A DNA stretch of 64,000 bases. Origin: Halictus rubicundus. Taxonomy: Eukaryota; Arthropoda; Insecta; Hymenoptera; Halictidae. Under the pieces are notes generated by a model. The model was not told the origin of the DNA and did no database searches. It was given only the letters and a program-made list of their open reading frames with translations. Positions 9,577-23,400 of the stretch are shown one piece after another; the stretch's first letter is position 1; every line of letters begins with the position of its first letter. The position numbers and the translations under genes were made by a program. The stretch spans positions 8,375,116 to 8,439,115 of the forward strand of contig NC_135164.1 in NCBI RefSeq assembly GCF_050948215.1, given 5' to 3'.

Positions 9577-12500
9577 CAGTCCGTGAAGTACCGACGAAGA
9601 AGGATGTGTATTGCTTTATCCAGGAGTGTACCGTTCTTTTGCACGCTTAAGTGTCCGCCGTTATCTCCCACACCTCGAAAAAAAAAAAATGTTCCGACTA
9701 CGGACACTTAATTGTGCACTAGCGTTCACTGGTGGCACACCCGTATGCAATTTAAGACGGCGTGAGTGTGGTATGCATGCGACAGTGCAATAAACAAGCT
9801 TCGGGACTCGAGATCGAAACGAACAACAATCGGAATAAGAGTTCTTTAGAGAACAACGACGAAAGCAATTAAAACTCGAGCAACCGTGAACTAGAGAAGG
9901 AGCATCGAACGAGAGAAGATATATCCGGACAGCTGAACAATGGGGAAAGAAAAAAAGTGGGCTCGACAATAGGAAAAAAGGCAGCGTAAAGAAACGAGAG
10001 CATCGGAGCAGATAACGAGGAAGATCTAGGGGAAAAGGTGGGGTCCGGCAAAAAGATAAAGCTGTCCCGCTGGTAGGGGAAGAACTAGTATAAAAATCGA
10101 TGAACCCTGCATCGAATACCGGGATCGTTAACAGTATCGCGGTGAGACCGGCGCAAAAAAGGACACATTGAACGACCGTGGCGCAACAAGAAGGCACCGC
10201 AAAGAAATCCTTGATACGCGCCAAGAAAATAGATAACAAGAGCAGATAATTAAATTATTTAAAGTAACTTCGCATGGTATCCGATGTTTCGCGCGAGTCC
10301 GTTCCAAGATAATTCGAAGATAGACGATGATCGAAACAGGGAAATGGACGTCGTTAGAGAACGGGGGACGGGGGAGAAAAAGAAAAGCCGAGGAAAACTA
10401 GGGAAAAAGATAGACCACTGAACTGGTTCGCAGGCATAACAGTATTAGGCGTATTTAGAGGTTCCGTCGATCCGAGAATACCGAGCGAGCCGATTAGTTT
10501 ATCGAGACCCCGAAGAAAGCACGCTCCTCCGGCCGGTATTAACGAACTGATTAATTTACTATGTTCCGCGATACGCATCGCTGGTAATTAACGGATATTG
10601 TAATGATTAAGCGAATATCGCGTGACGGATTAGCTATAAATTAGCAGCGAGAGATACGCGTAATAGTCCGTCGTGAACGTTGTTTTCTGCAACATTCTAG
10701 TCTCAATAACGGATTAATTGAGCGATCGTTTCACTTAAATTTTCTGTTCACCAGTTTCCAAGTCTTTTTGCACGGCGATCGCTAATCATTTCGGATCGAA
10801 TTTTTCGCGATAGCCGCAACGCCGAGAGGGGAAGGTTTGACAGCGGTGATTCGAAAAATGTTCAAACGCCGATATATTTCTTCCGGTCCCCGTTCCCTAA
10901 ACCCTCGCATATCGCTCAATGAGCAAATATTATTGCAACGAAGTTGTGTTTGCGCAGCACATCCGTTGCGAAAGTTCTATTTCGGGCAGAGCCGTTTTCG
11001 CGATCAGCTGAAAGCTTTTCAAGGCTGTTGATCTTGGGCCGCCGCGCCGCCGAAAAAATGCTCGGTTTTTGTGCGAAATTAAAAATGATCGAAACCAGAA
11101 CCGCATTGCTTGCGTGTACATAGCGAATCTTACTTCGCGAGCATGCGAGCAAACTTTTATTTCATCCCTCGAGCACCGACCAACGGGACACGCATCTACC
11201 CTAATCATCTTGTACGAGTTCATGAAATAACATTCCTGTCCTATTTTTAAAAACTAACTTCTGACTGGACTGATCTTATGCATTTATGACAATGGACAGG
11301 TGTACTTCAAAACGGTAGAAAAATTTGAACAATTGAAGAATATCAATACAATATTCTCAGCCTGTTAAAATGGAATGTCTGTCTGAAAATTTTTCTTTTC
11401 CATAAAGATTTAATTTTTCAAAAATAACTGTTTTTTTTTAATATTGGTCGTTTTCGATCAATGAGGAAGCGACGAGAGATGTAGATTACTAATTATATAA
11501 AAGAAATTAATTTTTATGTGAAATAAACTTGACGAACGTGAAATCAAAGATAATTTTACGAAACGATGCGATTATTAGAAAGTAAAGTAGCACAAAGTGA
11601 TACCAGTGAAATTAATAGAAAAGTTGTTAATGTTAATACGGGAAATAGTAACAGTCGTTCACGTGTAGCAAGGTAGAAAAACGCCGAGAAAAAGTGTTCC
11701 CGAGTTATTTGCCGTGATAAGCTACGCCCGCAGGAAAATTGCAAAAATGATTGATCAACGTCTGGTAGCCAGGAAACTGAGGAAACCCATGAAGGATAGC
11801 ATGGATAATTGATAATAGCCGCCAATCTCTATCTCGCTAATCGTCGAGTACGAGGATATGCAAAATCATGTGTAACCGTACGCGGACTTATTTATTCAGA
11901 TAGAGGAGTGGTCATTATAAAGGGCGTGTGGCGTGGGAATGAAAACCCGCACCCTTAATTGTTTCATTTCTCTAAAAATCCGGTCGAGGTTTCCGCAATA
12001 AATCCTCGATTTTTCGGAAAAAATCACTACGCGAATTCCGTCACTTTATGCAAATAACTAATGCCTCAAAGGTTCGCTTGGAATTTTCTTGGAAAGTTGC
12101 TTGGAACTTGCATTTTCTTCGGAAAAGTATACAATTCCTATTTTCAAATACCGTATTTTCTTAATTTATATTTTACACGTGAAACCTGCGTTTGGGTACA
12201 CTGATACTCATAAAGTCGCAATTCTGAAATTAGGAAAAATAGAGCCTATAAAAAGTTGTTACACTATTTTCGATATATCGAAATTATTGAAAGGAAATAT
12301 ATATTTCTACGTAATTTAATATTCTCAATAATTTGCAATCTAGTTATAAAACTATAAAATCGACAGAACGGCAGCATTCTCGACGAAATGGCGATCGTCC
12401 ACGCAAAAGTCCACTGTTTGCATTCGCAGACTGATTTGCGAATACGTTTTCCCCTGTTTCGATTCCGAAAAATTTATAACCAAGACCTACAAGCATTACT

Positions 12501-14072
12501 CGCATAAACGCGTGCGCGTCTCCATCGTCGGGTGATTTCTTCTTCACGACTCGGTGCATCCAATTCGTTGAATGCATGGATGGATCTTCCGTCACCCGTA
12601 AAAATTTCTCAGTATCGCGTGGCTACTGTACCATAAAACTCAATGTTAAACGTTACATAAAGCGAGTCATTTTGTCCGTCGCGACGGAAACGAGATGACT
12701 TTAAACCGGCTCGATGACAATGACCAGGCAGCAAACAACCGTAAACCTGGCCATTCTTTATTCGAAATTGTTACGCGAGCCAACAACCTGCGTTTGATTA
12801 TGATGAAACCATGCTTTCACGAATTTCAGAACAGCAGTCGTGTATAACCTGCATTTATCATCTAACCTTTGAACGGCGGACGCCGTTCCGACAATTCCAT
12901 GACAGCCATAACTGGATCCACTCAAATCTTTACACACACATTTTCTTTACACGTTTCTCCTCTTTTTGGGCTCCACGGAGATAGCTAATAATTTCAATAT
13001 TTCTGGAAAATTGGAAAGGTAACAAAAAGTTTTAATTCAATTGACTCCTTGCCCTACAATATCGAGTCGGACTCGTGATGAAAATTTGAAAACCGATTTT
13101 GCAGCCCAAAATTCAGAAAAAATTCACAGCTGTGTGCGTGTGTGTGTACAGAACAGAATTCCTTAGACCACGTTTACCCTCTAACAACCCTTGTGGTACC
13201 AACTTGAAATCTGCTACAGGGAGTTTTCTTCATGGGCTTTAGCGAATGGTGTAAAGGAAGAACAATATTTCTCTGGAGGCATAATTTTAATAATTTGAGA
13301 ATTACGACACTTTTAAATTCTTTGAATCTTCTTAACCTTTTAAATTTCACGTGCTCGTTTTCGCTATGGGAAACGTATCCTTAGTGGGAAAATAATGAAA
13401 CTAAACAGTTAGTTTCCACCGCGCGCATGTTCTTCGAGACGATGATGGCAGTGCATAAAAGCACAGTTCACACCGGTGCTCACATTTAGGGAGTGGGTAA
13501 AGGAAGCCGTGGAATCGACGACAGCTCTAACCGTGATGCCGACACGCTCTGTATCCTCTGTCTGATGATACTGAATCGAGGGGAGCAATGCAGCCTGCAA
13601 GAATGTCGGCGGAAATCAGGATATCGATACGGCCGCGCGCACACCTCGATACCGATCGCGTTCAAGTATATCTTGATATCCCCGTAAATCTAAACCACAT
13701 TCAGAGATTTTATCGAATCCGAGGCTCGCCGTGTAACCAACGAAGATTCATCTGTTGCGTCCGTTCAATGCCGTTAATTAGCTCCCGATCATTTTTCGCT
13801 GGTAACTTCCCGAAATTAATACTTCCTGCGAACTGTTGCCGGTTGATTTCCTGTCACGGTCAAAGGATCTCGCGCCACTTAAACCGATTGAATCGTATCC
13901 GTCAGTGATCGTGATCAATCATGCTACGAACGAATGTTGAAACTTTATAGTGCGCGTTCGCGGAATTTATTCGCATCTCCGGGAACGAAGGAACAGTTCG
14001 TCTCCGATTAAAATGTTCGGTATTATACACACCGTAAAATATATGTAACATGTTCATTTTTATTTTATTCGA

Positions 14073-14279
14073 CACTAAACCTACCACGGTCGATATGACC
14101 GGTTTCACGTTTTACAATTACTGAAACTATAAAGATTCATTTATGGAAAATAGCGGAATAAATTTCCTTGTCCACGCGTTTATTATATTGAGAATTACGG
14201 ATGATCTCAATAAATTTATGGTAGCAATTTTTATCAGGCAATATTTACCGGATACTGTTCACGCTTGGTAGGTTTAGTG
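14073..14279. repeat. TTAA MITE family D, about 207 bp
   Basis: It starts CACTAAACCTACCACGGTC and ends with the inverse form TTGGTAGGTTTAGTG. The right flank is TTAA (14280-14283); the left flank is degenerate (TTCGA). The subterminal motif CGATATGACCGG resembles that of the 29369 copy. Confidence 0.75.
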
Positions 14280-14283
14280 TTAA

Positions 14284-14484
14284 CACTAGGTTTACGGAGC
14301 ATTAAAAGTGAGTATTCTGCATTACTTTATAAAAATAAGAAGAATGCGTCTATCCAAGTTTTCAGCCGTTTTTTTAAATAATATATACCCAAGGAAATAA
14401 GTTTGTCGAGTAATTCCACGTAGATGGATCTTCGCAATCTCAATAATCGTAAATTAAAAATATTATTGTCCCGTAAACCTAGTG
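14284..14484. repeat. TTAA MITE family E, 201 bp
   Basis: It starts CACTAGGTTTACGGAGC and ends GTCCCGTAAACCTAGTG, flanked by TTAA at 14280-14283 and 14485-14488. Copies occur at 40532-40724, 43228-43410 and about 55740-55911. The left TTAA is shared with the adjoining family D element. Confidence 0.85.
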
Positions 14485-15667
14485 TTAATGCATCGACTTT
14501 TCTATTTTTTAGTCATTTTATTAATGAAGCTACGTTTCTGCAGTTTATCGTTTCAGCGATCTGTCGGTGGCAAATATAATAAAACCGGCAAGGTTGCACA
14601 ATTTCGTACAATCGATGGGAGGGTGCAATTACGATTCGGTGGACGCCGAGACGAGCGCATCGCGATCTGCAGTCCCGGTTCGCGAAAGCCAGGCACGTTT
14701 GTTTCTTCCGACAGTACCGATCTGCATGTCAAAGAGGGGAAGGCTGTGCAGTCGCAGCATATTGACACAAGGGGCCTGAAGGAGGTCCAAGGCCGGTTTT
14801 ACTTGCCTCGAAGGGATTCCTGAGGAATGACTCGCCCGGAGAACACGTTCTTCCGCGAGCGTAGACCCGGAATGTCGGGTACAACGTGCTCGTAAACGAG
14901 TCACGGAAAAGCCCTCCAAGGATCGTCTAACTGTCGCCGGTTCTTGCGACATTTTCGCGTATATCTTCGACCGATCGGACGGGGATCGGCATCGGGTCAC
15001 GGCAACTGTATATCTATCTAGGGGACTCTGAAGCCAACGATCGTCCGACGATCGCTTCGCTTCTGTTCGATCCAGCGATGGGCAGGATCATTCTCAATCA
15101 GTATTGTATCCTACTAGCAACGCATACGCGAATACATAAAAATCGAAGTGTCAAATTATCGCAGTTTATACATCGAGAATTTTCCTGTGTCGGAAATGTC
15201 ATGTTGAAATACTTTTTGGGTTCACTGTGGCTGTATGTAATCGACGCAGACAATTATTTTGCACCCGCCAATTACTGTTTCTAATATATTTTCTTTGAAA
15301 AGTATTCTGTTAGAATCGGAGTACCGAAGAAGGGGGTGTAAGTAGTGATGGGTATGACACTTCTCTTGTATCAAAGTACCAAGTTACCACAAAGTGAGAT
15401 CGATTTTTAAAAAACTGTGAAAACACAAAATTTCCGATTTTATATTGAAGTTATCGGACGACCGTGTTCATATTATTGCAGTAGTTACATCTTCTTGCGA
15501 TTATCAATGTGTATCGTTTCCGGATTAGGAAACCATGTGGTGAAAAATTGAAAGTCCGCAAAAATCCGTAACAAAACGTATACTTCTCGTCAAAGTTTTA
15601 AAGATACCAGTTTTACAAAGACTCGGTAGCGAGAGAAATTGTCGCAACCAATGTTCTTAGCCTTTAA

Positions 15668-15824
15668 CGGACCAATGCCGCGTATATGGCGGCAAACATA
15701 AAATTTCAATCATCTTGTCATCCTACAACTCTGAACATATATTAATAACTTTTTCACTGAAACATAAACATTCTTTCTACACTTGACATAAAAATGTTGA
15801 GTGCACAGTTTCTCTTCCGGACCG
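15668..15824. repeat. Possible short TTAA element
   Basis: TTAA at 15664-15667 is followed by CGGACC, and an inverse CGGACCG precedes TTAA at 15825-15828. The inverted end is only about 6 bp and no second copy was found, so this is tentative. Confidence 0.25.
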
Positions 15825-16631
15825 TTAAGGGTCTTCGCATTTATTTATTATTATTATATATCGTTTATTTTAAAGTGGTCGCATTAACAGCTAGGTCATT
15901 AGCGACCACATCGATTTCACATTTATTTTTTAAGTGCGTCGCGGTTGATAAAACGAAATGAAAAATCGATTTCTTTTCGATGTTCGTTACACTATGCGGA
16001 TTTCTCTGTGCACCAAGAGCACCGGGATCGACGCTTCGCTTAATCGGCGAGTTCGAGCAGATTGCAGCGGCGGCGGCGGCTGCATCGCGTGCATTGAACC
16101 GTAATTTAAAGCGTCGCGGGTGCGTAGTACTAGCGGATCGGTATAACTCGCGCTAAGTCGACGCGGTGGCTTTCATGTTTAGGAGTGAGTTAAGATTTCT
16201 GCCCTCTACCCTTTTATCTTCTTAACACCGGTGCCTCCTAGCCCGTGGCGATCGCGCGCGGCCATTAATTTCGAAACGTTAACGCAAATCTGCGTAATCT
16301 CCTTAGCGCGGCGCGCACACGGTTTCGCGAAAACAGCGTTAACACATCGCCGCGGCCTAACGAGTCCATTGAATTTCCGTTCAGGATCCTTGATACTTCC
16401 GATTTTTCCGAATCCGAAATAGATAATGAAGCGATCTTCTCGGGAAACGATATGGACGAGCATTTGCGAGAAGTGACTCGCCATTGCTGCACCGATTGTG
16501 CATTTATTGCAACGGTTTTGCTGGCACGTCCACAATATCGAAGGAACATCGCTCTGGATGTAGGCAAGAAAAAATGATCGTGCGATTCATTAACTAGTGA
16601 CCCTTTAATCATTCACTTCCGAGGGTGTTAA

Positions 16632-16863
16632 CCCTTTGCACTCGAAGCAATTTTAACTCCAAAACCAAACATTTCTTCCGACCTAGAATATTTCTCTTCC
16701 ATATACCTTTTTTTCATGTTATACATACAAATGTTATTCGTACAATACCGAAATGTTTAGTAATTTATCAAACACAAACAAATTTAATAATGTGAAAAAT
16801 ATTTTGAATAATGATACAGCAATTTTCAGTGGTGCCTTACAGTCGCCATTCGAGTGCTAAGTG
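16632..16863. repeat. piggyBac-type MITE family F, 232 bp
   Basis: It starts CCCTTTGCACTCGAAGC and ends ATTCGAGTGCTAAGTG, flanked by TTAA at 16628-16631 and 16864-16867. CCC next to TTAA is the classic piggyBac terminus. The copy at 54495-54702 is inverted relative to this one, with the shared interior TTCCGACCTAGAATATTTC. Confidence 0.85.
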
Positions 16864-18924
16864 TTAATTGCCTCAAATCACCTTTGAAAGTTTCAATTTC
16901 TAGGATTGAAAGCTCCCCTTTGAAGGTGGGTTTCACGAAGACAATTTTTTATCCTGCCAAATAAGTAATTCCAAAATTGCGCGACCCGAAGAAACTCCTG
17001 AAACTGGTCGGTTTGCAATGAATAATGTATAACTAGCAGAGGCATGGATTTTGTTGAGCTCTTTGCGATCCCGGCACACTGTGTACGAAGGCTACTTTTA
17101 GCCAAGAGCAAAAGAGGATCGATGGGAAACCCCGGTGACTCCTTGGACGATTTCATTTCGCGATGCTAGATCGACGAGATGCGTTTTCGCCCCGAAGATC
17201 CGTTCGGTCTGGTTTCCATGCTGAGCGAAACGAAATCCGGCGGCTGCGATTTCAACAAGCAATCCATGCATGAATAATATTGGTTAATGGATGGACGTGG
17301 ATGGTAATGCTGAACGGTGGACGGTAATCAGGTTAGTCGTTCAAATTCCTCGTACGTGGTTTGTTATTAAATACGAATACGGTTTCCCCGGGTATCGGGT
17401 GGTTCTGATCTTTTTTAAATCCAACGGGTTCACCGCGTAGATCAATATAGGATCCATGCTCCGTCGAGATTCTTCACGAGATGGCTGCTTTTTCACCGCA
17501 ACGTTACGCAATTAATGTAATTACACCGAGCTGAAAAATCTCTTGTTATTGGATTGCGGATAATCTGCCGGCACGGAGTATGCGAAAGCATAGTATAGTA
17601 TAGAAAGCATAAACGAAGCTGGGCTTCATATTTGTTATATCGTCGGCGGAGTCTATCCTTGTATTTTCTGTTTTGTAAAACGATCCAGAATTTAAACGCG
17701 AGAAAGGGAGTATTTTTATTATTTTTATTTGTATTTTCATTCAAATAATGCTAATTAAATCTGGACGAATCTCGTTTCTCCCAAGACGCCCGGGAATTGA
17801 AATGTAGAGATGGAAAATATATATTTCGTGCGAATTATTTTGAATAATTTGTCGCGGAGTTTGTTGAGGAAAATCGTGTGTTCCGCCGTTTACGGGTTTA
17901 CGCTGAAGTAATTAGTACGATTAGATTTCTAACGGTGTACACACGGGAAACATTACGCGCTCGTTAACGAATAAGTGGATCTCCTGGCGAAATAACGAAG
18001 CGTGCGTGTCGTGCCACAGTCATTGAACGCAATTAATGAAAGAAACGTAAAAACTATCAAGAGGATGTTACGCGTCGAATTGCTACAACGAATAATCCTG
18101 CAACGTTTTGCGCGTGGAGAAACGTTACACGCGATTCTGATCGTATTGCGGCACCTTCACGATGACGGAAGTTTCGTTTCACGTTCGTGCGTCCGTTAAA
18201 ATTGCAAATTCTTAAATAACGGTAATTGGTTAGCGGGAAGATGAATTAAGCAATAGGTAATCGGCAAATAAAGATGCATTACGATCAAACTGCGAGTAAT
18301 TCTATATGAAAAAGAACATTATTCCTCCAAATTAATTTCAACTAATTTTCTATCGCAAACTGAACTAGAGCTCGTTTTTCGTATTATTTGAGCTTCGAGC
18401 CGATCAATTAGATTAAAATAGATGATTGATGAAGAGCCTTAAATAACTACTAAATTGATGAAAATGTTACGAGTATATTAGAGTTGCTTCAGTATTGCCA
18501 ATTAACGAAGTCTTCTCTGAGAAGTATTAAACACTATTTTACAAGGTCCGTTTCAAAGATAATTAGCAAAAATTCGAGTTGCTTGTACGTTAAACCAATA
18601 CATTAGCCAGTATTATGAAAAGATATAAGCTAGCTTGTTAATTCGTTTTTTACAACAGTAAAAATCTCGGCTTTGGCGCAACAGCAAACAGTAAGAAGAT
18701 TAAGATCACGACTTGTGGGCACTGCGTGAATTATGCACGCTAGTTTTTATAAATACGGGAGTCTATATTTCTGATTTTCCCAGTTGAAAGAATTTTGAAA
18801 AATTTTTTTTCAGATCTTGTGTTGTTCCCAATGAATTTCACTGGCTTGCTCCATCCGAAAAAGAGTGAACAACTCAGTAATTAAACAGGGAACTGAAAAG
18901 AATTTTCTCATCAATAATTATTAT

Positions 18925-19395
18925 GAACAAGCGAAAAGCAGTTCGATCGTCGATAACTGTTATGAGCGATCGAAATGAACTTCGATCATTGATAACTGTT
19001 ACGAGTGATCGAAACGAACTTCTCTCATCGATAAGTGCTATGAGTGTTCGAAGTGAACTTCTCTCATTGATAACTGTCATGAGTGATCGAAATGCATTTC
19101 TCTGATTGATAACTGTTATGAGTGATCGAAGTGAACTTCTCTCATTGATAACTGTCATGAGTGATCGAAATGCATTTCTCTGATTGATAACTGTTATGAG
19201 TGATCGAAGTGAACTTCTCTCATTGATAACTGTCATGAGTGATCGAAATGCATTTCTCTGATTGATAACTGTTATGAGTGATAGAAACGAACTTCTCTGA
19301 TTGATAACTGTTATGAGTGATCGAAATGAACTTCCCTCATCGATAACTGTTATGAGTGATCGAAACAGTTTTTCTACATCGATAACAGTTATCGA
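18925..19395. repeat. 39-bp minisatellite, about 12 units
   Basis: Units follow the pattern GATAACTGTTATGAGTGATCGAAATGAACTTCTCTCATT; GATCGA recurs at 39-bp spacing (for example 18968, 19007). Two unit variants alternate (GTGAACTTCTCTCATT and ATGCATTTCTCTGATT), giving a 78-bp higher-order period from about 19070 to 19270. Since 39 is divisible by three, frames stay open across many units on both strands, including 192 codons on the minus strand at 18874-19452 with a 13-residue period. I treat those frames as a by-product of the repeat. Confidence 0.9.
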
Positions 19396-20219
19396 GGATG
19401 TTCCAATTTTTAGGATACTAATAAGGCTGGTAAGGCTGTTGTTTGTAACCAAAAAGTATAAAAATCATTTTGTTCTTCGAATTGGTTTCTTTATATTTGG
19501 TGTAGATTATCTTGAATTTCGATAATAATCAACTTTCTATTAATGATTTGTATCGTAGAAAATTTTAGAATAACTCTGTTAATTTTGGTCCCTGGTCCCG
19601 AGGGTTAATTCGCGGGATTGCGTAAAAGTAACAGTATTCCGCGCGTACGGCGAAGCAACGTAACCCGCTCGTTGTTTTAACGGTAGTCGAGTTATCGTTC
19701 CGCCGTCTCTCAATCTCGTGGTTCGGTATCGTTCCGCGTTCCTAATCGCAACAATCTCGATACCTGTAGCCGGCTATGCGATTAATTCCTGTGGGAACCC
19801 TTTTGCATTATGAATCGGCGATCATCCCTCCTCGGCAGAGATCGGATCGGCCGATAACAGATTACAAATGCAACGGCTCGCAAAATCTCGTTGCCGGCTC
19901 GCTCTTCAAGTTCAATCGGACCGGATTGAAACATTACGGCGGTTTCGCCCCAGGAAATTGCCGATCGCGGAAACCTCCTGTGCCTAAGAGAAAATCTAAA
20001 CCGGGATGAAAGTAGCAGGAAGAACAACCATAATTTGAAGCCTTCCGGGGCACGGTCACATTTACCGTGCCCCCGCTCGATACGCCACAGGAAATTGGAC
20101 AGTTTACGATGGATTCAGTCTTCTCACTTTGGATTCGTTGGATTGGAGAACTCTGTTTAGAACAATAAAAGTTCAACAAGAAATTACGAGGAATCAGGAA
20201 TTTGCTTAGCCACCCAATA

Positions 20220-20405
20220 CAGTGAATTCTCGATATATGTCAACAACGCTAGTCTTTCAGCGTCATATATCCTCCAGGAGACATACTGGAGCCGCGTTAT
20301 GTTTACACTCCTCGGCGCCCGAGGCCTCTAGAGCTTCGTTATAGTGGGGATAATTCCGCGACGTTTATTGTCCAAGCCTCGACGACATATATAGAGAAAT
20401 CATTG
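20220..20405. repeat. MITE family B, full-length copy, 186 bp
   Basis: It begins CAGTGAATTCTCGATATATG and ends CATATATAGAGAAATCATTG, flanked by TA at 20218-20219 and 20406-20407. It is in the opposite orientation to the 3423 and 59759 copies. Confidence 0.85.
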
Positions 20406-23400
20406 TATACCGACAGAGGGATCGACATTTCGACAAAAGAATATGAAAGTTATCATGAAACCGATCGATCGACAGAAATTGTTTCGTCGAACCTTTCAAC
20501 GGATAGAATCAATTGTTGATAATCGAACAACGGTGAGGAGAATTTCGATGGAGCATTGTTCAGCTGGATCGAATAATGGGCCGTCTTTACATCGGGTATA
20601 ACTGCTCTAAAAAATTGCCGACGCCGAGCTAACACATTGTAGTAGGATCGTTCACGCCTGTAGCGAAGCTCGTGATCGTTTCGGTAGAGGATCCCGACGC
20701 AACAAAGACCCCTCGTGGGTTGCAATTAAGGTTCATCGAACGGGCGACGTACAGAGAAGGCGGCGAGGGTGTAATAAAAACGCAGGAATGAAGATAAAGG
20801 AATTTCTGGCGATTGGGTCGTGACCTCGTGGGCCCCGCTATGAACCCTCGATATACGGGCCGCAAGCCGCCATATTGCACACGTACCGTGCATTAAGATA
20901 CGCTGCGAATCAGGAGGAACGTTCGCGAAGAGGAAGCGAGAGACCATAAGCCAGGGATTCGTAGACAACGCCAAGAGCGCAACAACAATTCCATTAGGTC
21001 CTTCAAGAACTTTCTTCCTTTTCTCTTGGTCAATGACAGTCCCTTCTTCGAATAGAAAAATAGACAATATTTTATTCAAACTATTCTTCATCTATGTACG
21101 TCGTTCCGTTGAAAAATATTGAGAGCTTCCCACCCTGTAGCACTACGAAAGTTCAAGGACAAAAGTCCCTACTATTTTTCCACCAATCGAATGAACAAAC
21201 CAGATGAACTGAGACGTTCAACGTTCCTTGACGGCGGGTTTCGCGCAAGGACGATCGAGCTGCAGAAAAATCAGCAGTTAGGGTTCGCAGACGGTCGAAG
21301 ACGAGGTCGCAGACGGCGTTCGAGTTCTGAAAATATCGAGGCAATTGCAGCCGCGGTCTGAAAAAGCGTGCGAAAACCGGCGCGATAAATCCGCCGATTC
21401 GCCAAAACAGCCTCGTATCTCCGAGGTCTTATGAGCGGGCTCTAACGACGCCACTCTTCGTCTTTCTCCCCCAGATTTATTCCCTTCTAAGTTTCCATCC
21501 AGCCATCGTTCCCCTAATATTGGAACGCCGTCTTTGTGTCTTGGCCGTTGGGCTCGCCAGCTGTATCTCACCAAACTGCAAGCCTGATTTGTGTCTTCGC
21601 CTGGAAGACCTTCGAACGTCCAACGGTATCGTCGTTAACCATGATTCCGTTGCAAATTGGAAGCAGTGCTTGCTGATTCGAGAACGTGGCTCTCTTAGCT
21701 TGTCCCGTAAGTAACTTCGATTAGCGACTGTCCGTGCAAAATATAAAATGAACATGTCAATTAGCGTGCTGGATTTGAACAAGGACGCCTCTCGAATACT
21801 TTGTCGCATATCTTGGAAAGAAAAGTCACAATTTCCATTGTCAGATACCGATCTTTCCTTATTTTTGCTATTTTTCATTTATTCTAAATTCGAAGGTAAC
21901 TCATACATATTGAAGTTTTAAAGTGGTTAGCAGAATCGGTATAACTTTCGAAAGAATTGCTACTTTTTCGTGGAAAAATAGCGATCAACATTTCAGATAA
22001 AAATTCCTGGAGATACTTCAAGTGTTTTTAAATGAATGTACAAAATTTAAGAAATTCTTAAACACGATATCATTCCCCACTAGTGGAAATTGTGATTAGA
22101 CTAAGAATTTTATGCCTTTACAATAAAACTGGGCACGTGTAATTTAGGATAGTAAGAAGATTAATAAGATTTGAGAATATTCTAATATTTCAAAGTCAAT
22201 TTTTAACCCATTGCCAAAAAAAGTAAGGCCTTTATATTTCCTTTCTATTTCCCCGTAATTAACGTAGAAAGTCTTCATTTTGTATAAAGATCTTCCATTA
22301 TATCGCTCACATGCAATTTTTATGTAATACATATTTGTACATACTGTACCTAAACCATTGAATATACTTAACACAGTACTTCCAATATCTTCGTTTTCAA
22401 AGGATACAAGTTTACAGTTGTAATTTTCCATTAATTTACAGAAATGGATGCGGTTCGCGTTCAGACATTTTCGTACAACTCGGTCCACGTTCGAGAGTAA
22501 ATCTCGCACATGCGTGTTCGCCTTTTTACTTTTTATCTTCTCGCACCACATGAGTGCAAATGCGGCTCGCGAAGAAGTGCCGTAACATTTTATGGTGCAT
22601 AAAACGGCGACTTTATGCTAGCACGATTCACGAGCTCAAGTGGTTCCTTTATTAATCTATATCACAGTGTTTTATGGTGATCGGGGCCGTTGGTCTAGCA
22701 CACGCCCTTGTCAAATTTAAGTTCCAGAAGCCGGCTCGACCGTTAAATCATACGAAATATTACGGGAGAATTAATTTCCATTTCGCAATCCGCTTTACAG
22801 CCTTTCACGTCGAACCGTTTTATTTGACCCGGTTGGATTATTATTACCATCACGATAAATGTCGCTCGAAGTTTCATGTACGACTTAATTGAACACGGAT
22901 TTACTGTCCAGCTAAACCAATTTTGTTCGATGCTTTTTTTACTCGAGTCGGAGGCACGACGCTTTCGATCATTGTAAAATGAAACGGAGCTGACGTAAAG
23001 TGTAAAACGTATTCAGACAGCCAAGATCAAAAATATTTGTACGCGAAGTTTTGCGTTTATGACAAAATCGAATAGATAACAAGCAGTGGAAAGATAAAAG
23101 GAAATTTTTGTTCATTTCCAACACGTTGTAATCGATGCAGAAAATGGTTATTTTGCATAAAGTGTAGTAATTGAAGAGCGCAAAGGGGAAAGTTGATATC
23201 AGTAGGGGGAGGGGAGACGCGAATGGTTGATTAGGCGACTGGAAATGGTGGAATCAAATAATCGAGACAACCCGGGGCGAAAGTGAATAGTTACAACCGA
23301 TTCGACCTCGAGATACGGTATATCGTACACGTATTAATAGTTATGACGCCGATTTGTACCGGGCGTTTATTACTCGATTCTTTTCTACCGTTTCATGCGT

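Noticed and set aside
9661..10239. 192-codon hydrophobic minus-strand frame
   Set aside because: Complement of a purine-rich stretch, giving Phe/Leu/Ser-rich translation; no domain and no exon borders.
18874..19452. 192-codon minus-strand frame with 13-residue repeats
   Set aside because: It is explained by a 39-bp minisatellite without stops; no splice or start context supports a protein.
22144..22551. 135-codon minus-strand frame
   Set aside because: No recognisable motif; AT-rich composition similar to surrounding noncoding DNA.
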